Positions 28,432 to 40,300 of a stretch of 64,000 bases of DNA are shown here, piece after piece. How positions within the stretch are numbered: position 1 is the first letter of the stretch; every line of letters starts with the position of its first letter. The notes below the pieces were generated by a model. That model was given only the letters and a program-made list of their open reading frames with translations. It had not been told where the DNA came from and made no database searches. This DNA is from Pycnopodia helianthoides (taxonomy: Eukaryota; Echinodermata; Asteroidea; Forcipulatida; Asteriidae): assembly GCA_032158295.1 (NCBI GenBank), contig CM063244.1:25149930-25213929 (forward strand), in the 5' to 3' direction. Made by a program: the position numbers and the translations under genes.

Positions 28432-31150
28432 TACATGATCGTCAGCAGAAACCAATCTGTGTTTAATTTGGAGAAAGAAAGAACCACCGTGTTTTAACTA
28501 TTGGGATGTTGCTTTAAGGTTCAACCCATCTGGTAAAAAGCTTTTATTAGATGTCATAGTTTCTATGAACCTGTGTTTTGGTTCACCATGGGATCCTGAC
28601 TCTAGTTTCTTGACACAGACATAATTTTGCTAAAGTTTGTCACACACACAAACCGTATTCGGGTTTTTGTGTCTGGGGTCAACACGTTTTTCAGTTTTTG
28701 TCAAGTGAAGTACCTTAATAATAATGATATAATGCAGGATCCTTTTTTGTTTAAACATTACTGTGACATTTCTAAAAGCAACTGAAATTGGCAAAATTAA
28801 GTGAATCTGAAATATCCAGCTCCGCCTGCTGTGATGCAATTGAAAATATAGTATTTTCGGGTAAATTATTGCATATTCCCGCCCCTGATCTTAAGACAAT
28901 ACATAATCTGTCAAATATAATGATGAGGCTGAAAATGCATGGATCGAGTTTTATTAAAATATTTGACAATGTTTTTACCGATCATGATTGAGATTTTATA
29001 AACACATAAGTTTATGCTAACTCATTTATGATATTTGAAACACAAGTATTTTGGTATGAGTTAGTATTTTTTAAGTGTGATAAAATGGCATTCAACATTC
29101 AGTTTAATGTATATTTTTTTATATGGAATGGGTGAAAAAAACACAAACAGTTTAGGAGTCCTATTGATTAATATAGAAGTCCTATATTGATAAATATAGG
29201 ACACTTGGGGCACTTCATGGTGATGCTTCTCAGCATCATTTCCCAAAACGAGGCAAGGTCTTGTCATGGAGGACAAAATTGTTGTCTACATGGAGTTGTC
29301 CAGTTGTTTAGAATTTTCAGAGTGCTGGGTGGACGAGTTTCCATGTCTACTTTGTGTTTATCATGGAAAATTGTTCAAACGACAAGGATCTATGCGTGAG
29401 TTATATAAAACAAATATTGAAAGGATTTCGTTCGTGCATTGTCGCAGAATGTAATCACTTGGTGAATTCTGGCCTTTTCATTTCATGAAATGGAATAGTC
29501 CAGATTTTACCACCTGATTATTTTCTGCAGACAATGCACTCATATGCATCCATATTTGTATATTGTTAGCCAATAGGTCATGAATGTGAGGTACAATAAT
29601 GATCAAATTCCATACTTGAAAATGTTGGTATTTGACATTAACTGTTGAAAGGGGCATTATTTCATAATCATCACGTCACTTTAATGTTGTTTCTGAAATT
29701 TTTTCAATAGGTTTTGATGTTTTTTTCATAATCTTATCTTTAATATATCCCATCCCATAAAAAAAGATAACTCTTGTAAATACTTTTTGGAAAGAAGAAT
29801 TTCTTAAAAATTTATTATTTGTATTGCTCTGTACAGTTTGTTAAAAAGCAAGTGTGGTGGAAAAGTAATCTGGCTGTATATTTGGCTTTTTATTTTACGT
29901 TTCCTAGATTTTATTTGATAAAATTTTCTGACAGCATTCCAATTACTTTCAGTTAAACTAAGCGTAAAAGTTTTTCATCACATCATTTTTATTCATTGTG
30001 TGTGCTTTTTTTAAAAGTTGCAAAAATATTAAAAATGATTTAAAATGAAGTGTAAAGGTTTTATGTTGTCGATTGTGTCTAAAAGGGCCCTCATTGGCTG
30101 TGGCTGCTGCCCATTGGCTTCAAGTTGACTGGGATCATGCATTGATCTAACCATGCTAAAGCCGTGTAAAAAATATTTCTCTCAGCAACTTGATTAACTG
30201 TCCTAACGGTTACACCCCCCCCCCAAAAAAATTGGGTTTATTCCTAATTGAGTACCGGTACATTCAGTTTGGCATTTCCCCCTCACAATTTTCCATTGCC
30301 CCCCCCCCCCATCTCCCAATTTTCAAGTGTCCTCCCCCCTCCCCACAAACAAATCCAGATACATTTACCAAATGTTTTTCCCTTTTTTTCGGGGCACTGA
30401 TGTAGTGCCCTAAAAATAAAAAATAAAAAAACATGCTGCCATGCGGCGTAGCCACAGGGTAAGGGAGGGGGGACTTGGGGGCACGTGCTCCCCCCCACCT
30501 TTCCAGTACGCCCCAGGTGCCCCCAAGGGAAAATCCAGGTACATGTGCTCTCAAAACAAAACAAAACCAAAAAGGAAAAGCAGGGCCTCTCCTCCTCCCC
30601 CACTGAAAAGCTTGTGCCCCCAGATAGTGAACAAATCCTGGCTATGCCCATAACCAGCGCCCATAACCAGAGGGGAAAGAGCAGCCCCCCCCCCCCCCCC
30701 ACTCAGGTTCCTTGCCCCCACCCCCCTAAATTTGATCGAATGCTTCATTAGTTACTAATATTATTAGTACATATGCTTGTTCATCAAAGATCATATTTTT
30801 TGAATTTTGTTTTGTTATTAAATTAATTACAATTTAGTTGTATCCATGGCTTTGTTGTAAGGGTACAGGTTGACAATGAAGAGGGCGCGAAAGACACACT
30901 ACTAAAACTTTTTGATTTATGGACTGATTCATTAAATTAAAGTGTGCGTAAACATTTTCAAGAACGCATTATGACAAAATAACCTTTACCTAGATATATT
31001 TGTAACACCTAATAATTGCCCAAGTGCAAAGAAAAACATCTGATTAGTACTGTTTATGTATCTGTTTTTATATTTCAGAACAAAACAAAGCCAGTTTATA
31101 AAAGGACCAATGTTTCCCCTCTGTGAAATAAATAAAAGTTTCCCCCTTTA
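28432..31150. other. Spacer between TEX36-like and CFAP54
   Basis: AT-rich, then a poly-C/poly-G-rich block at about 30218-30730 with CCCCCCC runs and a phrase repeated within it (GCCCCC..GGGAAA.CC.GGTACA). A cluster of AATAAA signals lies near 31126. Long minus-strand open frames at 30264-30748 are composition artefacts of the C-rich block. Confidence 0.5.
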
Positions 31151-31162
31151 AAAATAATGAAG

Positions 31163-31176
31163 GCGACCTTAGCAAC
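31163..31176 (+). promoter_or_regulatory. Candidate RFX X-box of CFAP54
   Basis: GCGACC-TT-AGCAAC matches the X-box pattern GTNRCC-N(0-3)-RGYAAC with one mismatch in the left half and a perfect right half. RFX factors drive ciliary genes through X-boxes near the start. It lies 26 bases before the preferred ATG. Confidence 0.45.
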
Positions 31177-31201
31177 TGCAAGTTGGGTGAGTGTTTCCAA
31201 G

Positions 31202-31386
31202 ATGGCGGTCGTACTGCAGCATAAAGCTGCTCTGTCCGTAAATCAACCGTCTTCCACTTTTTACAGCGGGGATAAAAATCCCGTAATCAATGCATTTCAG
31301 GAAGAATACAAGTTGTTCTTGCAGTTTATGAGAAAGAAAGCTTCGGCAAGTTACAGGAAAAAAGATGACGAAGCGTTTTCCCGTGG
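31202..31386 (+). CDS. CFAP54: CFAP54 exon 1
   Basis: Reads MAVVLQHKAALSVNQPSSTF then YSGDKNPVINAFQEEYKLFL and ends CGTGG/GTAAGT, phase 2. QFMRKKASASYRKKDD corresponds to the human NFMRKKKALATTEE. Confidence 0.85.
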
Positions 31387-34300
31387 GTAAGTCGGATACA
31401 GAACTTTTATTTGCCCAAATTCCGGACACTTGTTTGTTGTTTGTTTCTAACTTTATGAAAAGGCTTTTGCAGTAGTTAAAACAGTTTTGCAGGAATATAT
31501 AAAAAGTGACTAAGATTCACATAGGTTATATCAGTACAACTTACAACATTTGCGTCGGTTACAATAGCTTAATAAATGTTTAATTAATAAATACTAAAGA
31601 TTACAAAAAAGATGGTAAATTAATATTTAGAAACTTAACATTTTAAAATGAATGAATCTGAGAGCTAAAAACTGCCTACCAACCGCAACCAAAGTGACCT
31701 ATGGTCGGAGCTCATACAACTCAACAGTCGAGACAGCTCGATGGTTGAGACAACTCCATAGTTGAGACAAGTCATGGTTCACCAACTCGACGATTCAGCA
31801 TGTTCAGCAGACAAGACAAGACAATTGGCATTGGCAATGGCAAGAAGGGTAGGGAAACGACCAAAAGAACAATCGATCCACTTCTTTGATAGATAAGATA
31901 AGCCATGTCATAGCACCTCGAAAAGCACTTGATTTTTCCCCCAAATTTGTGAAATTTTTACCACAAATTCCAGCAGTCGGGCTATCTACGTAGTACAAGT
32001 ACAAGTTCAGTTGTCAGAACTGTCGAGTTGAGTCGGTCAACAGTTGAGTTGTCTGATATTTCCGTGGTGACAGCCCCCATTTGGTCTTTGAAAAATACCT
32101 TACTCTGCTAGTGCTGTAATGTCAGGCCTTGTTAATTGGCATACCACTTTTTTGGAAAACTGTTTAGTGGCGTGTCGTGGTTGAGCGGATAAGAACACCG
32201 GACTCAAGCCCTGGTGTTTCTGATCAACAGACTGTGGGTTCGAGTCCCGGTCATGACACTTGTGTCCTTAAAGCAAGACACTTAACCATTATTGCTTCAT
32301 ACTTCAGATGGGACGTAATGTGTAATGCACGTAAAAGAACCCAGTGCACTTATCGTAAAGAGAAGGGGTTTGCCCTGGTGTTCCCGGTTTGATGGCTGCA
32401 GTTTGCCCCACGACACCTTGTAAACCATGACACGGTGCTGTGTAAAGGAAAAAGTCTCATACTTTAAATCATAGCTTTGAGATATCCACCGGTTGTGATA
32501 AAACGCTACAAATAAACTATTATTATTTAGGTCAGTTTAAGAAAGTCACTTGTTCACCTGCCTTATTATTTGCATGACCTTCCAAATATAGGCTACAAAT
32601 AGACAGGTTTGAGAGTTTTTGCAAGATAGTAGTATTAAGAGCCCAAGTTAATGTTGGTTGTGAAGAACAAGTGAAGTGTTATTGTGTGGTCTGTGTAAAT
32701 GATGTAGTCTTTATGTCAAGTTTACATAATTTTGGTTGATTACAAATTCTTTCCAAATTAATCGAAGGGCGGACACTTTGTTCGGTCTGTGGAACTCCTA
32801 CGAGGCACGTCTTCCAACGACCTTCTACCAGCAGAAAGTTATTGAGATGGGAGACTTCCTGGTCACTATCAAGGTACGTATTATCACATCATGTATTTCA
32901 TCTGACAATTTGACCGAGGTCCTGTTACTATTTGCTTGATCAAGACATCAAATTTATTTTCGCAGAGAAGTTAAAATGTAAGTGTTTTTTACAGAAATGT
33001 TGTGCAAAGCTTACTTCAATGTTACGTCTGTCACTGTACACGTGTAACTACAGAAATATCATTGAACTTCATGTGAAGTTTAAATGTCGGGGTCAGGGGA
33101 ATACTGTCGAACGAGCAGCCCTGGGCCCAATTTCATGGAGCTGCTTAAGCATAAAATTTTGCTTAAGCAAAAAAATCATTGCTTAGAAAAATCAGACTAC
33201 CGGCCAAGACTATACACTCAATTGTTATGCTAAGTAAACAACGGCTAAATACCAGTCACAAGCAATGTAAAAGGCATGAAATTTTGGCCAGTAACATGTG
33301 TAAAATAAGCAAGCTATTTTCGTGCTTAAGCAAATTGTTTACTTAAGCAGCTCCATGAAATTGGGCCCTGGATTTACATGAAGGCCACACAGGCCATGGT
33401 CTTCGTTGCCCTGGTCTTGGCAACTTCATTCCCAGTGGTGTAGGATCTTGCCGCATCATCCCCCCCCCCCAGAATGCCTTGCTCGATCATAACCCCTGGA
33501 AGTTTGACTTTGAAATATCAAAACGTATTGGATATTTTAATTAGTCCTGTGGTTGATCCACTCTACGCACACGCTCGAAATGGTCACAGCCTCCGTAAAA
33601 AGCATCAAGTCATAGAGCAACTTGTCCCCTGTCATTCTTCTTAGATCTTGTAACATGTCTAACTGTATGCAGTTTAGGGTGACCGAGTAAAAAGACGATT
33701 CCTTTGAAGTGGACTGTGTCAAAATACTTGCATTTTGACACACGCATACTAAGCGCCCTACAAGCGCTCCAAAGTTTTTAACAAGCATGTCAGCGGAGCA
33801 GTCATTCTTGGTAGCCAATCGCCGTTGTTTTTCAGTGCTTCTTTTCCAGGGGTTAGTGACGAGAGGTATCGTTACGGCACGCTGCCCGTGGTAGCAAGGC
33901 TGTGACCTTGGTGCCTCATCAAAAGATTTCCACGGACTTAAAATTTTTGTAACGGAAGTGCCCTTTGCAAGAATGAAAGTGGCCTTGCCATCTCAAAAGA
34001 TAAAAATCCAGGCCTGCCGCCAATTTCACGAAACTTTACTCAACAGCGTAATTCCTCTAGTGCAACATTTATTGCGTAAGTTGTGCTCCACTAACACAAG
34101 AAATCTTGCAAAGTGAACTTACACAGTTGTGTAAAGTTTCGTGTAATCAGCTGTTGGACAAGGCCAGCATCACCTGTGACTTTGTTGTAGATATTTAAAT
34201 GTTTTTTCATATGCGTTTTTCTTCAAGGAGTACAACTTGGCAGTGTGGCAGTGCTACGGACGTTACCTAGATCAGTTTGGCGACCAGCATATTGAGGACA

Positions 34301-37300
34301 TCGTCGACATCAACATGGTGAAAGAAATTTTCTTCGCCGATGGTCTGGAGACGGACAATGCCAGTCTAACTGTAAGTGTTGTCACATTCAGTTGATCAGG
34401 GTACAAGATTAGTGCATCCTTATGCCATTTAAAAAAAGTAAACATTGAGTTATAGTCTGGTTGACGTTGAACTAGGCAGACTTCGGTCATAGAGAGTTGT
34501 CGGTAAGAAACCATTTCAAGTTTGGAAGCGTATTAAAAGCCTAGTTAAGAATGGTATTGATGATATCAGTTTTTAAGTTTTGTGTACAGCCAAACAATTG
34601 ACAATTATAGATACCTTCTTAATTCACCAATTTGTATTTCATTCTTGTTGAATGGTATTTCTGAAGTGATTTCAAGCAATTTTTTGAGTCCAAAGATGAA
34701 ATCCAAGCCCACTACCCATTCACTAAGGAGGGTTTACCTATTATTACTATATATTTCTGGAATAATGAAACCAAGGATGTCTCATAGATGGATTGCAATA
34801 CGCGTCGTTGACCGCCATCTTTGATGTAAAACGATGGAAAAGTGTACGCGCTACGCACGACTCTCAGCCAATGATTGCTCTTCACGCGTGCACAATTCAT
34901 CAAAGATGGTGGTCAATGACGCGTATTGCAATCCATCTATAAGTGAACTTAATCACTGTAGCTGGCAGGCCTGAGGAAACCTGTAAACAATGAGTGCTTG
35001 CTATTTGAACCAAAAATACCAGGGTTAACCCCTACTCTTTCACGATAAGTGTTCTCGGTTCTTTTACATGCACTACCAACATGGGACATGCGGCACAACG
35101 TCCCATCTGAAGGACAGTTTATGGTAAAGTATATTGCTCAAGGACACAAGTGCCACGACCGGGACTCAAGCCCACACGCTGCTGATCAGAAACATCGGGG
35201 CTTGAGTCTGGTATTTTAACCGCTCTGCCATGACACGCCACTACAGGCGATCGACTTAATGATCTCTTTGCTTTTTTTTTTTTTTTTCAGTTCCGGGCGC
35301 TTTATGGTAAAAGTATCTGCAACTACCAGCTGGTGTTATTGACTGATCCTAAACTGCAGAACACACAGTCAGTGAAAATGTGCCTCAAGATATTAGCCTT
35401 CCTGAGACTTATTACACAGGTGGTGCTGCCGAGGGAACCGCTGTGCTGGCTGGTGTATAATGGTACGTTATAAAAGTAGACAATTTAAAAAAACAAAGCT
35501 ACTCTTGTGTAATTTGCTCCAGCACTACACAAAAAAAGAAAAGAGTTGTTGAAGTTTTTAGAAATTAACAAAACTCAGAGGTATTAATTTATAATTTCAT
35601 AAGTCTACTCTTTTTCTGCTTGCACGTCTGTTTTGCTTTCCTCAAAGCATTTTCACTTTGCCTATAACAGGAAAGTCAAAGCAGATGAATATTTTCCTGC
35701 TGAAATTGGGTTACTTAAGCAGGCCTTGAATTTCATCTTTGAGAGTGCAAGGCTATATTCATTTTGCAAAGGGCACTTCCATTGGAAAATCTGAAAGTCT
35801 TTGGGAAACTTTTGAAGGGGCACCATGGCCAACACTTGGGGCCCAAATTAGTCATGAAATTGTCTTCAAATTCTCTGCTTAGCAAAAATAAGCAGAATAC
35901 CAGTCAAGTGTGCTAAATGGTGTTTTGGCTGGTAACCTTATTCTGGTGAGCATAATTTTGTTGTGCTTAGCTACTTTTTCTGCTTAAGCAGCTCTATGAA
36001 ATTGGGCCATGGGCAACAGAGGCCTGCTTAAGTATAATGCTTTAAAAAGTGTCCACCAGTGTTTTTTAACGCTTGATGTTGTTGATTTCTTGTGTCTGAG
36101 TGTGTGTTTCGTTTTTTTTTTTCCATTCCAGGAACCATCCACATTTACAGTGTGTCCAGACATTTGATGACCCTTGGCCATTCAGCAAAGGTAAATTAAA
36201 ACTACAGTAAGATTGACGAGCAGAAAAGAAGATTATACTTTCCTGTCAGTGTCTCTTTTGACCTTTCCAAAGATTCTTGAACCCGATATTTAGATTTGTT
36301 TTCATGTAAACAGTTGTGAAACAATACTTTGTTTGCAAAAGATCATTACAATTCATACTGCATGATTATGTTTAGTTGAATTTGTAAGAGAAATGATGCT
36401 GGGTCAAATTGCATGTTTTGCTTTGTGTAATTTTCCATCATAATGAACTTGAAGTCCCAGATGATTTTCCATCATAATGAACTGGAAGTCCCAGATGATT
36501 TTCCATCATAATGAGCAGGAAGTCCCAGAGGATTTTCCGTCTTAATGAACTGGAAGTCCCAGATGATTTTCCATCATGATGAACTGGAAGCCCCAGATGA
36601 TTTTCCATCATAATGAACTGGAAGTCCCAGATGATTTTCCATCATAATGAACTGGAAGTCCCAGATGACTTCCCATCATAATGAACTGGAAGTCCCAGAT
36701 GATTTTCCATCATAATGAACTGGAAGTCCCAGAGGATTTTCCATCATAATGAACTGGAAGTCCCAGATGATTGTCCATCATAATGAACTGGAAGTCCCAG
36801 ATGACTTCCCATCATAATGAACAGGAAGTCCCAGATGATTTTCCATCATAATGAACTGGAAGTCCCAGATGATTTCCAATGTTTGCCATTTGTGATTATT
36901 TTGTCTTGTCAACCAAGGTTCTAGAGTTCCTTTTATGGGCTTGTATGTGTATGGAGAACTCCGTCCCTCTATTGTCCGTCCGGTACCTCTCGTGGCGAGC
37001 TACTCTCTACACTGCGGTTTGTCACTGTTACTATGACTGCAAGGCTTCCCAGCAAGCTGAGGTAAAAAATTTAAACCAACTTTTTTTTTTTTAAACATGA
37101 AAATAATACTTTTCTTTCACTTATTTTTAGATGGAAATTCTAAATCAAGTCAAACTAAAGAAATTTATCAAAATCTCAAAAAAAAGTACAGTAAAGTTGT
37201 TTCTATGAGTAAGGTTACTTATTCACAACTTTAATCTTTAAAGGAAGGTTCATTTAGATTGTTTTTTTTGTCAACAAAACGCTGATGTATGGGAAAAATT

Positions 37301-40300
37301 GTTGAGAAATATAAAATAAAAGTCACATGTGAAAGTTTCAGCTGAATAACAGTGTCTACTTGCTGAGAAAACAGCAAAAAACCTGTCTCAGTATTTTCAT
37401 CAAGAACGTCCAATCCATCAACATTTAGCGAGGTGTCAGCGGGTACCAACTGCATCTCTTTCCGCAGCATTTCGCAGCATTCCCGAATGGACACCATGGA
37501 AATTTTAATTTTCAGTCTACCCTCAGAAATCGTAGAATGTTTGTGGGTGAACCATATAACTTTGAAGGGAATCAATCCTTCCTCAAAAATAGTTTAATAC
37601 TATTAACAACTGCAGTGCTTCTTACCAAGTACAGTTTCATGGCCATACATTTTTGGAGATTTATCAATCTATGACCCTACTAAGAAGAAAAAAGCTTGGT
37701 CTGCTTGTTAAAGGATCATTACAGTATTGGTAAGAAAAAAACTTGTAAAATATACTTTTTGATCACAGATTTACATAAAAATTTACACGGTCTAATGATG
37801 ATGATAGTAGAAAACATCCCTTGAAATATTTCTGTCTGAAATGCCATATTTGATTGGAGTTTATCGCTCAGTGAGCGTTTTATTCATTTGTTGAATCTAT
37901 ATGATTTCATGCAAATGTGTAATCCGTCTTTCACTATTTTTTGTGACCCATATGGCCGATTGATCTCAAACTTCTACAGGTTTGTCATGGTGGATTACAT
38001 AAAGTGCTTACACTGCTAGCAACTGTTTTGTTAGCAAAAACCAATTCTGTAATGTTCCTTTAAGGATAGCTGGTGACACTTATTCATGTTTTGTTTTTTG
38101 TAGAGCTTTGCTCGGCGTGCCCTGACTAAAGTCAACGAGTTAAGTCAACTAGAGAAGATCAGCTCAGCGCCACCTAGTGTTGAGATAGAGATCATCTTCA
38201 GACAGGTCGCTGTTAAGGTAGGTATAATCTCGCTTAAGTCTTTCCCAAAATAGGGAGATCGCCAATATGGGGCTAGATAGCTCAGTTGAGTAGAGCACCA
38301 GTGTCGTAGGGAAATCTGTCACTTGGAGATTCTGTTCCCAACTGGGAAATTGACATGGGCTGGAGGAGGTTGATTCACAAGAGGGCGCTATCAGACAGAA
38401 GAAGTTTGTACACAGTTTGCTGTATGGCGGTCGTAGGTTCTAATCCCGCTCTAGTCAATTTATAGCGTGTCGTGGCCGAGCGGTTAGAGCATCGGACTCA
38501 AGTTCTGGTGGCGGAGTCAACAGGGTGTGGGTTCGAATCCTGGTCATGACACTTGGTGTCCTTGAGCAAGACACTTAACTATTGCTTCTCATTACCCCGG
38601 GGTAAATGGGTACCTGTGAGGGCAGAGATGGTTCTTGTGATTGATTTAGCTTAGTGCGCTACATATTTGGCAGCACAGGCTGTATACTCCCCAGGGAGCT
38701 GAGATGGTTTAACCCTCCTTCTGTCAGTGACTCTTGGCAACACTTTCCAGTGAGATGACCAACCATTTGAAACCATTCGACTGCCAAGGTTGTGTACGGT
38801 GGCACAACTGTGCACAGAACTAACTGTACTGTGTACATGCATTTCCTCATGGTATCATATTTCAGGCTGGCATAGTTTATCTATCATTCAAAACCACTTG
38901 AATGGTATTGAATGGTCAGACAGCAAGAGGGTTAAGGAATGAAATAAATGGCCCAGTGACCAGGGGTGATAATGTTGAAGCGCCATGAGCGTCACTGAGT
39001 GACGGATTTTGAGCGCTATATATAAGAAGCCACTGTTATTATTCATTCAATTCAAAACTAAATCTGTTTTGGTTACTCTTCAGTTGGGCATAATGGTGTA
39101 CAAGCGAGCTGTGTTCGACACGAGGAAAAAACCCAAGGGTTTACTCCGCCCCAAAACAAGGAGCAACTTGAAGGATGCCCAGTCGGTAAGTCAGAACTTA
39201 ATACAGGCTTTTATATGTGACCATGTGAGGGCGCTCTCCCTTGAAAAAATTTCAAAAATCAGAACGCAGCCGGTTGTGAGCAACTAAACGTTTTGCAATC
39301 TGACTAATAAGTTAAAATGATTAAATCGTTAAGAAAATAAATATGTGCTGCAAATTTATTTGATATTCGGCAAGAATGATAGTACCTTCACATATTCCAA
39401 CAAAAGGCCTGCTAAATTTTTTCATGCATAGAGCCGTGTCATCAGAAAGAGCTATTACCCAATTTACTTAGCGTGGTTTATACATGCTAGATTCCCAAGC
39501 AGAATTGCAACACTTGATGATCTGGGCCCATTTCACAAAGCTGTTAAACGGAGGGTAACCTTTGGTAATTACTACCATCAATTTATGGCCATGAAAACTT
39601 ACTTGGTAAGAAGCATTTGCAGCTGTTGATAATGTATAACATTTTGAAAAAACAATTCCTTTCAAAAGAATGTGGTTTAGAGAGGGGATCAAAAACGTAT
39701 CAATCTGAGAAATGTTTCATGCATGAAACATTTCTCAGATTGTGTATTCCAATTACGGATTATTCTTCCTGCCTGGACATAACCGCTCCAGATTTTCAGC
39801 GATATCTCAAAAACGCTACCACCCTTTGATATCAAATTTTCACAGGTTGTTTTATCCTACATATCTACATTTGTCTGAGATTAAAACAACCGAACGGTTC
39901 CACAAACCAATTTGCCTTTTAAGCAGAAAATACTGCTTAACAAATTTCTTTGCTAATCAAAAAATTGAGCGGGGCACCAGTCACAGAAATTTGCAAGCCT
40001 AATGTGTTTTGGCTGGTATCCTGTTTCTGCTCAGCAAGACTTTTCTGTGCTGAGCAAGTTTTTCTGCATACAGGCTTTATGAAATTGGGCCCTAGTTGAT
40101 AAACAGAAAGAGTAGTATCTGCTAACCAATGAACAGACGCACAAAACCTGCTAATGTTTGTAACAAATCTTTAAAGGCCATGGCACACGAGGCAATTTAC
40201 AGGCAACCAGTTCCAGACAATCTCCAAGAAGGAAATGAATTCACATTTCAGTTTTCTCATTATTTTTCTCGGGGGATAGTGAAGTTACGGCTAGAAGAAT

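Noticed and set aside
30264..30748. Overlapping Gly/Pro-rich open frames on both strands
   Set aside because: Caused by poly-C/poly-G runs; both strands look equally coding, so neither is.
36430..36876. CRISPR-like regular repeat of 34 bases
   Set aside because: Units abut directly with no unique spacers, in an animal intron; it is a minisatellite.
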